64,000 nucleotides of DNA from Virgibacillus sp. NKC19-16 (GCF_021560035.1 NZ_CP074373.1:988001-1052000); one strand, 5' to 3'; counted from the first letter of the stretch, positions 1 through 13,102 are shown. Notes: generated by a model not told the origin, from the sequence alone. A program made the numbers and translations.

Positions 1-2
1 AC

Positions 3-392
3 CTGCTCCCAAGTGTAGATATTGTTGTGTCTATTCTTCCAAGCACAGAAGAAACCCGCGGACTCTTCACCTTTAAACACTTTCAACTGCTGCCAAATCA
101 TGCGGTATTCTTGAATATGGGACGCGGTGATCTGGTCCATAGCGACGATTTGCTAAAAGCTGCGAGGCAGGGGGAAGTTGCCCACATTGTGCTGGATGTT
201 TTCGAAGAGGAACCACTACCTGCAGATCATCCGTTTTGGGGGGAAGAAAATGTGACAATAACACCACATATTGCAGGACTCTCACCCCATTATACAAGAC
301 GTGCCTTAGGAATTTTCGAACATAATCTTCAATGCTATTTGACTGATAAAGGTGAATATGTAAATAAAGTGGATGTAACCAGAGGGTATTAA
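3..392 (+). CDS. D-isomer-specific 2-hydroxyacid dehydrogenase, C-terminal part
   Basis: The reading frame is already open at the window edge, so this is the last 129 codons of a gene that starts upstream. The family reduces 2-keto acids or oxidises D-2-hydroxy acids with NAD(P). Visible are the end of the Rossmann domain (VVSILPSTEETRG), the Arg-bearing motif NMGRGDLV, the catalytic-Glu region DVFEEEPLP and the catalytic His in TPHIAGLSPHY. These are the hallmarks of the D-2-hydroxyacid dehydrogenase fold. The substrate cannot be told from this part; glyoxylate/hydroxypyruvate reductase-like enzymes are the closest in style. It is followed by about 100 bp of AT-rich DNA and then the perR promoter. 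Confidence 0.85.
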   Translation: MLPSVDIVVSILPSTEETRGLFTFKHFQLLPNHAVFLNMGRGDLVHSDDLLKAARQGEVAHIVLDVFEEEPLPADHPFWGEENVTITPHIAGLSPHYTRRALGIFEHNLQCYLTDKGEYVNKVDVTRGY

Positions 393-493
393 TATGGGAT
401 TGTTTTCTTTTTTGGTGTTTTAGAATAGTTATAAAATGACTCTGATAGTAATATACTTCTATTGACATGCTGATGTAATAGCAGGTACACTTA

Positions 494-508
494 TTATAAG
501 AATTATAA
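494..508 (+). promoter_or_regulatory. Per box (PerR operator) upstream of perR
   Basis: TTATAAGAATTATAA matches the Per box consensus TTATAATNATTATAA at 14 of 15 positions and is an inverted repeat of TTATAA. It lies about 50 bp before the perR start, where autoregulation is expected, since PerR represses its own gene in Bacillus subtilis. The assignment rests on the consensus match and the position. Confidence 0.75.
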
Positions 509-556
509 TGTAATAATATGACTATAATTAAAATAATGAAAGAGAGGTGGTTGGCC

Positions 557-1003
557 GTGTCTGAGGAGCAACAATTACAACATGCAATTGAAACATTAAA
601 GCAATCAGGCGTCCGGATCACACCACAGCGCCATGCAGTTCTTGAATATCTTCTTAAATCAGCGATCCATCCTACTGCTGACGAAATTTATAAGGCACTT
701 GAAGGTAAATTTCCTAATATGAGTGTTGCAACTGTATATAACAATTTACGTGTACTAAGAAAAACTGGGCTTGTTCGTGAATTACCTTACGGAGACTCAT
801 CAAGCAGATTTGACAGTAACACGACAGAACACTATCACATTATTTGTGATGAATGTGGCAAAATAGTAGATTTTCATTACCCTGTATTAGATGAGGTGGA
901 ATCATTAGCTGAACAGGTAACTGGGTTCGATGTCAGTCACCACCGTATGGAGATTTACGGTAAATGTGAAGCATGCCAGGGTGCAGTGGTGCAAAAACAG
1001 TAA
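557..1003 (+). CDS. perR: Peroxide-responsive repressor PerR (Fur family)
   Basis: PerR is a metal-dependent repressor of peroxide defence and iron/heme genes; H2O2 oxidises His residues at its Fe(II) site and releases DNA. The 148-residue product matches the family in length. It has the winged-helix motif [14 protein letters not shown], the regulatory ligands (His38, the Asp in SSRFD, EHYH, DFHYP) and the structural zinc pairs CDEC and CEAC. The GTG at 557 is preferred over the ATG at 518 because AGAGAGGTGG lies just before it and because the homologous N-terminus starts there. A Per box at 494-508 suggests autoregulation. The neighbours ygzB and ygxA are the same as in B. subtilis. Confidence 0.95.
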   Translation: MSEEQQLQHAIETLKQSGVRITPQRHAVLEYLLKSAIHPTADEIYKALEGKFPNMSVATVYNNLRVLRKTGLVRELPYGDSSSRFDSNTTEHYHIICDECGKIVDFHYPVLDEVESLAEQVTGFDVSHHRMEIYGKCEACQGAVVQKQ

Positions 1004-1106
1004 TCTCAAAATGTAGCATTTATTAAAGGGTTTCTATGAAAGCGTTGTGTTGTTTGCCTTCCTAGAAACCCTTATATTTATGGGTGTTTTAGTATCTACC
1101 ACTAAA

Positions 1107-1487
1107 TTATATTTCGTTGTTCTCCCTTTTATAACTTCGTTTATTGTATCTTTCATCAAATTCTTCGCCTTCTAATTCTTTATCCATTGTTAATGGTTGC
1201 TTGCAATACATACACGCATCAACCCGTCCTAACATTTTTGTTTGCTTTCCACAATCAGGACAGATTACCGGTACGGCCTTTAAGGATAATGTACCAATCC
1301 AAAGATAAACGACAGTACTTAGAATAATCGATAATATCCCAAGGATGAATAATAATGCCGTTAACCAAGCGATGTTCCTTGTAAAAAGTCCAATATACAT
1401 AATGAGAATCCCTGCAAAAACTAAAATTAATGCAAAGGAACGTATCTTATTTATTTTACTTGAATAAACTGCTCGTTGCTCTGCCAT
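1107..1487 (-). CDS. ygzB: YgzB-like membrane protein with a zinc-ribbon tail
   Basis: The 126-residue protein has two hydrophobic segments at about residues 17-36 and 41-66. A cytoplasmic tail follows with two Cys pairs (CPDC and CMYC) that look like a small zinc ribbon, then a charged end. The layout and the position next to perR match YgzB (DUF2614) of Bacillus. The function is unknown. It runs convergent to perR. The start ATG is preceded by a GGAGGGTAACG-type ribosome binding site on the minus strand. Identity rests on synteny plus the recognised sequence pattern. Confidence 0.85.
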   Translation of the reverse strand: MAEQRAVYSSKINKIRSFALILVFAGILIMYIGLFTRNIAWLTALLFILGILSIILSTVVYLWIGTLSLKAVPVICPDCGKQTKMLGRVDACMYCKQPLTMDKELEGEEFDERYNKRSYKRENNEI

Positions 1488-1618
1488 CGTTACCCTCCTT
1501 CAATCTTCCATAGGTAGTATAGCATATTTTCATAAAAATTTCGTTTCATAAAAAAGGATTTTACTTCAATGTGGCGAAATATATATGATGTAGTGAAGAA
1601 ATTGGGGGATAGTGTGAT

Positions 1619-2485
1619 ATGGAAAACTTATTAAGACCTGTCTATCAGGATTATATAAATGACTTAAACACCTTGGGTATAGTAATAACGTATAACAATG
1701 GTTCAATTACAGATGATTTCGATGTTGTTGTATTTATAGTGGTAAACGATTCAGAGCAACTCTGGCAAGTGGAGCATTATGAAATAGAGAGAAGAACTAC
1801 TGCTTTAAATATTGTAACAGAGAGCTTACTAATGGAATTGATTAATACAAGCAGTTACCATAACGTAGCAGAGTTGATTCTATATGGGAGGAAAATTTTC
1901 GAGCGCAATGGTTTCATTTATAACTTAAAGGAGCAACTTAAGGATTTCCCCCATGCTAAAAGAGATTTACGTAAAACAATCGAGTTTGGTAAATTCATTA
2001 AAAGCTATAGTGAAGCAAAAGCCCTCTATGAATCCAGCCAATATAAAGATGCGAATAGCAATATACTTTATTCCCTTCATTATTTAGCCCGGTTGGCAGT
2101 TATTGAAAAAGGCTACTATCCCAGGGTGACAATTTGGAGCCAGGTGAAGCAAATAGACTTGGAAATTTATAAGCTGTACGAGGAGTTCATTGAAGGTAAT
2201 GAAGAGATAGAAAAAAGAATCCAATTGATGATCATTGCAATGGATCATGTTATAAGCAATAGGGCGAAAGCGGCAGTAAGACATTTATTGGATGTTATGA
2301 AGGAAAACACTGTATGGTCTTATACAGATTTAACCGAATTACCACCGATAATTTCATACAGGTTATATTTAACAGAAATAATTTCTTATTTAGTAGAAAA
2401 AGATATCATCGAGACGGTACTAGAAAAGACAAAAAATACGGGAGTTTATAAGCGGAAGTATATCGTGAAACATAAAGAACATTAA
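1619..2485 (+). CDS. ygxA: YgxA-like nucleotidyltransferase-like protein
   Basis: This 288-residue soluble protein sits between perR/ygzB and the rRNA operon, as ygxA does in B. subtilis. The family is annotated as nucleotidyltransferase-like: the N-terminal part (about residues 1-120) resembles a degenerate nucleotidyltransferase fold, and the remainder is helical with a winged-helix-like end. No full catalytic motif (GS followed by DxD) is evident, so activity is doubtful. GGGGGAT lies 8 bp upstream of the ATG. No clear terminator separates it from the rRNA promoters downstream. Confidence 0.75.
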   Translation: MENLLRPVYQDYINDLNTLGIVITYNNGSITDDFDVVVFIVVNDSEQLWQVEHYEIERRTTALNIVTESLLMELINTSSYHNVAELILYGRKIFERNGFIYNLKEQLKDFPHAKRDLRKTIEFGKFIKSYSEAKALYESSQYKDANSNILYSLHYLARLAVIEKGYYPRVTIWSQVKQIDLEIYKLYEEFIEGNEEIEKRIQLMIIAMDHVISNRAKAAVRHLLDVMKENTVWSYTDLTELPPIISYRLYLTEIISYLVEKDIIETVLEKTKNTGVYKRKYIVKHKEH

Positions 2486-2687
2486 TGATGTGTGATGAAT
2501 AGTTATATATGGGTGACTAGGGGAGAGGCTTGCTGCAGGGAATTTGCCGGATATTTTGATGGAGTTGTACGAATGAAAAGAAAAAAATGTGGAATACTTG
2601 TTGACTTTGTATAGCAACCATGGTAAGGTTAATTCCGTCGCAAAAAAGCCATTCGGTAAATAACGACAAAAAATTTAAAAATACTTA

Positions 2688-2717
2688 TTGACTTTAAATA
2701 GGTCAACATGGTATATT
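2688..2717 (+). promoter_or_regulatory. rRNA operon promoter P1 (sigma-A type)
   Basis: TTGACT at 2688-2693 is followed after 18 bp by TATATT at 2712-2717. A weaker look-alike sits further upstream (TTGACT at 2601-2606, TAAGGT at 2624-2629) in a similar sequence context, so the region may hold three tandem promoters. Strong tandem promoters are usual for Bacillus rRNA operons. Confidence 0.65.
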
Positions 2718-2784
2718 ATGAAAGTCGCTGTTTTTAAGAAGCGATGCAAAATATCATTTCTTAAAAGGAAACTTGAAAAAGATA

Positions 2785-2814
2785 TTGACTTTAAGAGATT
2801 GAGTATGATATAAT
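2785..2814 (+). promoter_or_regulatory. rRNA operon promoter P2 (sigma-A type)
   Basis: TTGACT at 2785-2790, an 18-bp spacer and a perfect TATAAT at 2809-2814 lie about 200 bp before the 16S gene. This is the best-matching promoter of the tandem set. Confidence 0.8.
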
Positions 2815-2848
2815 TAAAAAGTTGCTAATTTAACGCAACAAATGAATT

Positions 2849-2870
2849 TGCTCTTTGAAAACTGAACAAA
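2849..2870 (+). promoter_or_regulatory. boxA-like antitermination element in the 16S leader
   Basis: The leader contains TGCTCTTTGAAAACTGAAC, the boxA-type element usually found before 16S in Bacillaceae and bound by Nus factors. A related CTTGAAAACTAAATAAG element occurs in the 16S-23S spacer at about 4683-4700. Confidence 0.7.
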
Positions 2871-3010
2871 ACAACCAGTATGTCAAACAGATATTAGTGG
2901 TAAGATATCGAAGCTCAGATTATTATAATCTGAATGGAAGATTTTAAACCCTAAATCAATTTTTAAGCTAAGACATTATATGATTGATTGGTGTCAATTA
3001 TATTCAAACT

Positions 3011-4591
<1,581 letters not shown>

Positions 4592-4754
4592 TTAGAAGGA
4601 ACGCTGGAGGTCTTAGACCTCTGGTCGAAGACATACATGGTTGTTTGGTTCAGTTTTGAGAGAGTAAATCTCTCTTTTTGTACCTTGAAAACTAAATAAG
4701 AGTAATAACGACATCAAAAAATGTAAGTTCTTTGGAACAATTAACTAGTAATTT

Positions 4755-7674
<2,920 letters not shown>

Positions 7675-7738
7675 TTCTTTTTTGATGGTCGTTCATGAAA
7701 CTCTTATTTAGTTTTTAGGGTATAAATGAAAAAAACCC

Positions 7739-7767
7739 TTGCATTTTCTATTAGAAATGCATATAAT
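7739..7767 (+). promoter_or_regulatory. Candidate promoter in the 23S-5S spacer
   Basis: TTGCAT at 7739-7744 and a perfect TATAAT at 7762-7767 are separated by exactly 17 bp, placing a start site about 60 bp before the 5S gene. This would let the 5S gene and the tRNA cluster be transcribed independently of the 16S/23S promoters. The spacer also forms a GCATTT/AAATGC inverted repeat that overlaps the elements. Confidence 0.5.
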
Positions 7768-7833
7768 ATATCTTGTCTTCATTTTAAAGAAGGAAGTTCT
7801 GATTGATCAACACAGAACGACCTAACACATTAG

Positions 7834-7950
7834 GTCTGGTAGTAATAGCGGAGAGGTCACACCTGTTTCCATGCCGAACACAGAAGTTAAGCTCTCCAGC
7901 GCCGATGGTAGTTGGGGCTTTGCCCCTGCAAGAGTAGGACGCCGCCAGAC
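7834..7950 (+). rRNA. 5S ribosomal RNA
   Basis: The 117-nt gene begins GTCTGG and ends CCAGAC, closing helix I. The internal blocks GAGGTCACACCTG, CCGAACACAGAAGTTAAG and GAGTAGGACGCCGCC are typical 5S sequence. Confidence 0.96.
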
Positions 7951-8001
7951 AATTCCAATTTGTAATAGCTTCACAATACAACAAATGCTCAAATTGATTA
8001 T

Positions 8002-8076
8002 TCCACAGTAGCTCAGTGGTAGAGCTATCGGCTGTTAACCGATCGGTCGTAGGTTCGAATCCTACCTGTGGAGCCA
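8002..8076 (+). tRNA. tRNA-Asn (GTT)
   Basis: Cloverleaf with acceptor TCCACAG/CTGTGGA, anticodon GTT at 8034-8036, T-arm GGTTCGAATCC and encoded CCA. First gene of the 14-gene cluster, as in B. subtilis trnD. Confidence 0.96.
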
Positions 8077-8077
8077 T

Positions 8078-8169
8078 GGAGAGCTGTCCGAGTGGCCGAA
8101 GGAGCACGATTGGAAATCGTGTAGGCCGTTACCGCGGCCTCGAGGGTTCGAATCCCTCGCTCTCCGCCA
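8078..8169 (+). tRNA. tRNA-Ser (GGA)
   Basis: 92-nt class II tRNA with a long variable arm, acceptor GGAGAGC/GCTCTCC, anticodon GGA at 8112-8114 and encoded CCA. Only one base separates it from tRNA-Asn. Confidence 0.96.
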
Positions 8170-8186
8170 CCTTACATATAATAATT

Positions 8187-8261
8187 GGCCCGTTGGTCAA
8201 GTGGTTAAGACACCGCCCTTTCACGGCGGTAACACGGGTTCGAATCCCGTACGGGTCACCA
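8187..8261 (+). tRNA. tRNA-Glu (TTC)
   Basis: Acceptor GGCCCGT/ACGGGTC, anticodon stem CCGCC/GGCGG, anticodon TTC at 8220-8222, encoded CCA. Confidence 0.96.
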
Positions 8262-8341
8262 ACTTTTTCAGCTCTTATTATGATATTTTTTTAAGAATTA
8301 TGTATGATATAAATTATCAATGCATATGTCCCATGCAGTTC

Positions 8342-8417
8342 GGAGGATTAGCTCAGCTGGGAGAGCACCTGCCTTACAAGCAGGGGGTCGCAGGTTCGAG
8401 CCCTGCATCCTCCACCA
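8342..8417 (+). tRNA. tRNA-Val (TAC)
   Basis: Acceptor GGAGGAT/ATCCTCC, anticodon TAC at 8375-8377, encoded CCA. Confidence 0.96.
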
Positions 8418-8459
8418 TTTTCAAAGTATAATGAAACAATTTTATATTATTTTCTATAT

Positions 8460-8536
8460 CGCGGGGTGGAGCAGTCTGGTAGCTCGTTGGGCTCATAACC
8501 CAGAGGTCGTAGGTTCAAATCCTGCCCCCGCAACCA
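8460..8536 (+). tRNA. Initiator tRNA-fMet (CAT)
   Basis: Anticodon CAT. The C1-A72 mismatch (C8460 against A8532) and the three G-C pairs at the base of the anticodon stem (GGG/CCC) mark it as the initiator rather than the elongator tRNA. CCA is encoded. Confidence 0.95.
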
Positions 8537-8628
8537 AAATATTTCAATTACCTACTTCGAATTACTTTTATGTTAATTGAAATAGTAGTGTACTTTAAAT
8601 ATTCACTTTAAATTAAATTCTAATAAAT

Positions 8629-8705
8629 GGTCCGGTAGTTCAGTTGGTTAGAATGCCTGCCTGTCACGCAGGAGGTCGCGGGTTCGAGTCCCGTCCGGAC
8701 CGCCA
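8629..8705 (+). tRNA. tRNA-Asp (GTC)
   Basis: Acceptor GGTCCGG/CCGGACC, anticodon GTC at 8663-8665, encoded CCA. Confidence 0.96.
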
Positions 8706-8756
8706 TTTTAACATTTAAGCGAGTATTGTGAGAAAACTAAATGAATGATTTAACAT

Positions 8757-8832
<76 letters not shown>

Positions 8833-8851
8833 TTCTTTATTTAAAATTGAT

Positions 8852-8936
8852 GGAGGGGTAGCGAAGTGGCTAAACGCGGCGGACTGTAAATCCGCTCCCT
8901 CAGGGTTCGGGAGTTCGAATCTCTCCCCCTCCACCA
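8852..8936 (+). tRNA. tRNA-Tyr (GTA)
   Basis: 85-nt class II tRNA with a long variable arm, anticodon GTA at 8886-8888, encoded CCA. The tRNA-Thr that lies between Phe and Tyr in B. subtilis trnD is missing here. Confidence 0.96.
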
Positions 8937-8952
8937 TTACTTTTTAAAATGT

Positions 8953-9026
8953 AGGGGTATAGTTTAATGGTAAAACGAAGGTCTCCAAAACCTTTGATGT
9001 GGGTTCGATTCCTACTACCCCTGCCA
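8953..9026 (+). tRNA. tRNA-Trp (CCA)
   Basis: Acceptor AGGGGTA/TACCCCT, anticodon CCA at 8985-8987, encoded 3' CCA. Confidence 0.95.
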
Positions 9027-9035
9027 TTTTTATAT

Positions 9036-9112
9036 GGCGGTCGTGGCGAAGTGGTTAACGCACCGGATTGTGGCTCCGGCACTCGTGGGTTCGATCCCCA
9101 CCGGTCGCCCCA
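9036..9112 (+). tRNA. tRNA-His (GTG)
   Basis: Anticodon GTG at 9070-9072. The extra 5' G at 9036 pairs with C9109, the G-1:C73 pair specific to tRNA-His. CCA is encoded. Confidence 0.96.
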
Positions 9113-9119
9113 TAAAAAT

Positions 9120-9194
9120 TGGGCTATAGCCAAGCGGTAAGGCATCGGGTTTTGATCCCGTGTACCCCAGGTTCGAATCCTGGTAGCCCAGCCA
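9120..9194 (+). tRNA. tRNA-Gln (TTG)
   Basis: Acceptor TGGGCTA/TAGCCCA, anticodon TTG at 9152-9154, encoded CCA. Confidence 0.96.
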
Positions 9195-9197
9195 CTT

Positions 9198-9272
9198 GCG
9201 GGAGTAGTTCAGCGGTAGAACACCACCTTGCCAAGGTGGGGGTCGCGGGTTCGAATCCCGTCTCCCGCTCCA
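9198..9272 (+). tRNA. tRNA-Gly (GCC)
   Basis: Acceptor GCGGGAG/CTCCCGC, anticodon GCC at 9230-9232, encoded CCA. Three bases separate it from tRNA-Gln. Confidence 0.96.
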
Positions 9273-9283
9273 TTACTTTATAT

Positions 9284-9357
<74 letters not shown>

Positions 9358-9364
9358 TACACAT

Positions 9365-9446
9365 GCCGGTGTGGCGGAATTGGCAGACGCGCATGACTCA
9401 AAATCATGTTCCTTCTGGAGTGCCGGTTCGATCCCGGCCACCGGTA
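9365..9446 (+). tRNA. tRNA-Leu (CAA), no encoded CCA
   Basis: Class II tRNA with acceptor GCCGGTG/CACCGGT and anticodon CAA at 9399-9401. The discriminator A at 9446 is followed by TCGA, so the CCA tail must be added by the CCA-adding enzyme. The 13 other tRNAs of the cluster encode CCA. It is the last gene of the cluster. Confidence 0.94.
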
Positions 9447-9478
9447 TCGAAACTAATCTAAATAAATATGTAATTGTC

Positions 9479-9517
9479 GCTGATCTCTGCAAATGCAGAA
9501 TCAGCATTTTTTATTTT
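9479..9517 (+). terminator. Terminator of the rRNA-tRNA operon
   Basis: The stem GCTGAT-TCTGC with loop AAAT and GCAGA-ATCAGC is followed by ATTTTTTATTTT, a standard intrinsic terminator after the last tRNA. Confidence 0.85.
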
Positions 9518-9613
9518 CAAGCACTAAAAAACAACCATCACGAAGATTCTGTTATTATGAGATATAGATTTATTTTTCTATAATTACAAACTCATGAAAG
9601 AAGGTTGATCCTA

Positions 9614-10255
9614 TTGATACATATAATTCGCTGGTCTGTCTTCGTAATAGGCGTAATGTTTTTTAGTTTTGGTATTACTGTTGCGATAAGTGTGCAGCAT
9701 CTTGGTATCCACCCGTGGGATGTGTTGAATGTTGCGCTTTTTGAGCGTGTTGGTTTATCGATTGGGTCATGGGCTATAATCATTTCAGGCTTATTAATTA
9801 TTGTGTCATGGATACTTGATAAAAGGTATATTAAATTGGGTACATTTTTTAATGCGTTTTTAGTTGGGGCATTTGTAGATTTTTTTATGTGGCTTGATTT
9901 CTTGCCAAAGGCTACGTATGCTTGGCCGGATATACTTATTATACTCACTGGAATTGTAATTATGGGTGTAGGTGGTGGTATGTATAACGCGGCAGGGGTA
10001 GGTTCTGGTCCGCGTGATGGGTTTATGCTGTCGATCTCTGATAAATTGGGGTCTCCAATAAGAAGGGTTCGGATTATCACGGAGAGCTTGATTTTACTTC
10101 TTGGGCTAATTTTAGGTGGACCTGTATTTTTGTTTACGTTTATTTTTACTTTTATTCAGAGTCCCTTGTTTCAGTTTTCTTATCATAAAATTGGCGGATG
10201 GATTGATTTGATTGAGGCGGGTCTTAAAAGGCAATCTTCAAAATCCAGTGCATAG
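9614..10255 (+). CDS. YczE/YitT-like integral membrane protein
   Basis: This protein of about 213 residues has five to six hydrophobic helices. The two motifs GIHPWDVL near residue 30 and GVGSGPRDG near residue 138 are characteristic of the YczE branch of the YitT/YczE membrane family. B. subtilis yczE is needed for surfactin production by an unknown mechanism; no biochemical role is established for the family. The TTG at 9614 is chosen because AGAAGG ends 9 bp before it. The in-frame TTG at 9605 directly abuts that site. Confidence 0.8.
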   Translation: MIHIIRWSVFVIGVMFFSFGITVAISVQHLGIHPWDVLNVALFERVGLSIGSWAIIISGLLIIVSWILDKRYIKLGTFFNAFLVGAFVDFFMWLDFLPKATYAWPDILIILTGIVIMGVGGGMYNAAGVGSGPRDGFMLSISDKLGSPIRRVRIITESLILLLGLILGGPVFLFTFIFTFIQSPLFQFSYHKIGGWIDLIEAGLKRQSSKSSA

Positions 10256-10417
10256 GCTAAAATAGTATTTTGCAATATGTTTAGAGCATGATTTTTAAAT
10301 TTTCACTAGGGGAAAATTTAATTTTTGCTATTGTTTATACTCCCAAAATGCGCTTTTGACTTCTGCAGCATTCTTCTTTCCATGCTAGAATGGTAAAAAA
10401 AGTAGGGAGGAAGTTAG

Positions 10418-11098
10418 ATGAAAGCAGTAAAGAATAATAGTGTTTATTTTCCTGACAAAGAGCAGGAGGATTTGCTTGGGGTACTTGATGAAATATTTTA
10501 TTTTTTGATCCAGCATTTTGCTGAAACAATTATGGAAGAAACAGAGCATATCATTTCAAGGATGAATATATCAGATACGCTTGCTGAACGTATTTTCCCG
10601 CAATTAGTATGGTGGACAACGTTTTGTTCGCCTATTGGTTCTGAAAAGATCACAATTTTCCAGCACTATTTGCAATTAAATAAGCATAGATTTGAAAATA
10701 AAGGTAGTTTCACTCAAGATGTTTTAGTAAGCTGGCTATCGCTAAATCCAGGATTCTATCATGTACTTGAGTGTGAAAGTGAGAGTGACAGGGTATTTAT
10801 TTTTAAGGATGTATTTGGTGGGGACACAAAGATTGTGCGTATCAACCAGAGAATTTTCCTAACGCCAAAACGTGGTGAAATAATAACCGGTTTATTGATA
10901 CCAATGGGTAATGCTACATACATAACTCAAGGTGGATTATTTCATATCCCTGAGGAGTTAGCCCAGAAGGTTTTGCGTAAAATTATTCCTTACTTTAAGA
11001 AGCATGCTATATCTACCGACTACGACTTTAACCCGCAGCTGTATCCTTCACTTGCTATGATTACCCTGAACATGATGGAGAAAGTCTATGAAAAATAA
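10418..11098 (+). CDS. Conserved hypothetical protein
   Basis: The 226-residue product is soluble with mixed charge and has no signal peptide or membrane helix. I do not recognise a catalytic motif. The middle part (LSLNPGFYHVLE, then DVFGGDTK and GLLIPMGNATYITQGG) looks like a small beta-rich domain seen in uncharacterised Bacillus proteins. The N-terminal half is helical. GGGAGGAAGTTAG before the ATG is a good ribosome binding site. It overlaps a 32-codon frame at its 3' end. Confidence 0.7.
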   Translation: MKAVKNNSVYFPDKEQEDLLGVLDEIFYFLIQHFAETIMEETEHIISRMNISDTLAERIFPQLVWWTTFCSPIGSEKITIFQHYLQLNKHRFENKGSFTQDVLVSWLSLNPGFYHVLECESESDRVFIFKDVFGGDTKIVRINQRIFLTPKRGEIITGLLIPMGNATYITQGGLFHIPEELAQKVLRKIIPYFKKHAISTDYDFNPQLYPSLAMITLNMMEKVYEK

Positions 11099-11186
11099 TG
11101 AAAATATAATTGAGCAACTAGCTGATGGTAAAATAAGAATTGTGTTAGTTGATGAATTAAAGAAAGCGCAAGATGAGAAAAAGTAA
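11088..11186 (+). CDS. Small protein (32 aa) overlapping the upstream gene
   Basis: The frame starts 11 bp inside the end of the preceding gene, in another frame. GGAG at 11077-11080 is spaced 7 bp from the ATG. The predicted product begins MKNNENIIEQLADGK and is charged and helical, with IRIVLVDELKKA in its middle. The overlap suggests translational coupling. It lies directly before a hairpin terminator. No homologue is recognised; its reality rests on the ribosome binding site and the position. Confidence 0.45.
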   Translation: MKNNENIIEQLADGKIRIVLVDELKKAQDEKK

Positions 11187-11193
11187 TGAATGA

Positions 11194-11227
11194 ATGACCA
11201 AAGAAATAGATGGATTTCTTTGGTCAT
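11194..11227. terminator. Bidirectional hairpin between convergent genes
   Basis: ATGACCAAAGAAAT and ATTTCTTTGGTCAT form a near-perfect 13-14 bp stem. It sits between the 32-aa frame (plus strand) and the 48-aa frame (minus strand). There is no long T tract, so the efficiency is uncertain. Confidence 0.65.
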
Positions 11228-11230
11228 CAT

Positions 11231-11377
11231 TTATAAATGTAAATATTTTTCAATCGTAGTGGACATAGCTCTTTCTATATCATATGCATCGATTACATAT
11301 TGTATTAGGAACCAGCATGCAAGTCCAGTTGCTATTACACCTAGTACTAATAGAAGTACTAACATCTTACCCTTCAT
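11231..11377 (-). CDS. Small single-pass membrane protein (48 aa)
   Basis: The minus strand encodes a protein beginning MKGKMLVLLLVLGVIATG, with one transmembrane helix at about residues 5-28 and a soluble tail containing YVIDAYDIERAM. A strong site AGGAAGGTGA lies 7-8 bp before the ATG. The helix, the basic N-terminus and the ribosome binding site make it a believable gene. The function is unknown. It is convergent with the preceding pair and shares their hairpin terminator. Confidence 0.65.
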   Translation of the reverse strand: MKGKMLVLLLVLGVIATGLACWFLIQYVIDAYDIERAMSTTIEKYLHL

Positions 11378-11641
11378 TGAAAAATCACCTTCCTACTATG
11401 TAAGCGTACCAAAAGCGATTATAACTGTAAATATTGAAGTAGGATAGTTTTTAAAAAAGTTGGTTGGCTGATAGTTTGAATAGAAAACAAGAGTAAATGG
11501 ACGAAATAAGAAGTGTGAGTGCAATGATTACGTTTACTTGCCGTTTTAGTAAGATAGGAATATATGGTATGATACATAGGTTATATACGGATTAGGCTGA
11601 TTGTAGCCTGAAAATACTATAGTGAAGGAAGAGGTTAAACA

Positions 11642-13102
11642 TTGAAGGCAGAACAATTGAAGCAAGAATGGTTTGGCAATGTTAAAGGGGATATACTGGC
11701 TGGAATCGTTGTCGCATTAGCGTTAATCCCAGAGGCAATTGCTTTTTCTATTATTGCAGGTGTAGATCCGATGGTTGGATTATATGCATCGTTTAGTATG
11801 GCGGTTGTCATTGCATTTGCTGGAGGGCGCCCGGGAATGATCTCTGCAGCAACGGGAGCAATGGCCTTACTCATGGTTAATTTAGTAGCGGACCATGGAT
11901 TGGAGTATCTATTTGCAGCTACGATTCTAACAGGTATTATTCAGATTTTATTTGGTATCTTTAAATTGGCAAGAGCAATGAAATTCGTACCACGTTCGGT
12001 GATGGTCGGATTTGTCAACGCGCTTGCAATCATGATTTTACTTTCACAGTTTCAGCATTTTGCAGGGGAGACCTGGGTTATGTATGCGCTAGTTGGTTTG
12101 ACCCTGGCAATCATTTATCTCCTGCCCCGTATCACAAAAGCAGTACCATCAACACTTGTAGCCATTATTGTGGTGACTGCAATTGTTATTTTTGGAGATA
12201 TTGGTGTACGTACGGTAGGAGACATGGGAGCATTGACACAGCAATTACCTGTCTTTTTAATTCCAAGTGTCCCACTAACATTTGAGACATTAATGATTAT
12301 TTTCCCATATTCATTAGCTTTGGCGGTTGTAGGGCTATTGGAATCACTGCTAACTGCTAATATTGTGGATGATATGACTGATACGGAAAGTAATAAAAAT
12401 AAAGAGAGCCGCGGGCAGGGGATTGCGAACATTGTTACTGGATTTTTCGGTGGAATGGCTGGTTGTGCGATGATTGGTCAGTCGGTTATAAATGTGAAAT
12501 CCGGCGGTAGCGGGCGCCTGTCAGCTCTTGTTGCAGGTACGTTTCTAATGTTTCTCATTATTGCTTTAGGTGGTGTTGTTGTACAAATTCCAATGGCAGC
12601 ATTAGCTGGTGTCATGATCATGGTGTCAATTGGTACATTTGATTGGTCATCGTTGAGAAATCTTCATAAACTACCACGTACGGACGCTCTTGTAATGATA
12701 ACAACTGTTGCGATTGTATTGCTAACAGATAACTTAGCAATGGGTGTTTTGGCTGGTGTATTGTTAAGCGCAATTTTCTTTGCAGCGAAAATTTCCAACG
12801 TTAAAGTGACAGAAGAATTTATATTACGGGAACAAAAAAAGATTTATAATGTGGAAGGGCAATTGTTTTTTGCTTCGGTAAGTGATTTTACAGACAAGTT
12901 CATTTTCGCAGATTCCGTAAAAGAAGTTGAAATTGATTTAACCAATGCCCATTTATGGGATGATTCGGCAGTTGGCGCACTGGATAAAATTGAAATGAAA
13001 TTTGCGCAAAACAATATTATGGTCTACTATACTGGCTTAAATGATGCGAGTAAGCAGTTGAAAAATCGCATTGGCGGGCTTTCAAATGCTTCGGAACATT
13101 AA
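11642..13102 (+). CDS. SulP-family anion transporter with STAS domain
   Basis: The 486-residue product belongs to the SulP/SLC26 family, which moves sulfate, bicarbonate or other anions. The N-terminal signature ([20 protein letters not shown]) starts at about residue 15; multiple helices follow to about residue 390, then a STAS domain (about 395-480). The TTG at 11642 is used because GGAAGAGG lies 8 bp upstream. A universal stress protein gene starts 48 bp downstream, an arrangement common for bacterial SulP genes. A carbonic anhydrase is encoded elsewhere in the window (49.1 kb), so a bicarbonate role is possible but unproven. Confidence 0.9.
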   Translation: MKAEQLKQEWFGNVKGDILAGIVVALALIPEAIAFSIIAGVDPMVGLYASFSMAVVIAFAGGRPGMISAATGAMALLMVNLVADHGLEYLFAATILTGIIQILFGIFKLARAMKFVPRSVMVGFVNALAIMILLSQFQHFAGETWVMYALVGLTLAIIYLLPRITKAVPSTLVAIIVVTAIVIFGDIGVRTVGDMGALTQQLPVFLIPSVPLTFETLMIIFPYSLALAVVGLLESLLTANIVDDMTDTESNKNKESRGQGIANIVTGFFGGMAGCAMIGQSVINVKSGGSGRLSALVAGTFLMFLIIALGGVVVQIPMAALAGVMIMVSIGTFDWSSLRNLHKLPRTDALVMITTVAIVLLTDNLAMGVLAGVLLSAIFFAAKISNVKVTEEFILREQKKIYNVEGQLFFASVSDFTDKFIFADSVKEVEIDLTNAHLWDDSAVGALDKIEMKFAQNNIMVYYTGLNDASKQLKNRIGGLSNASEH

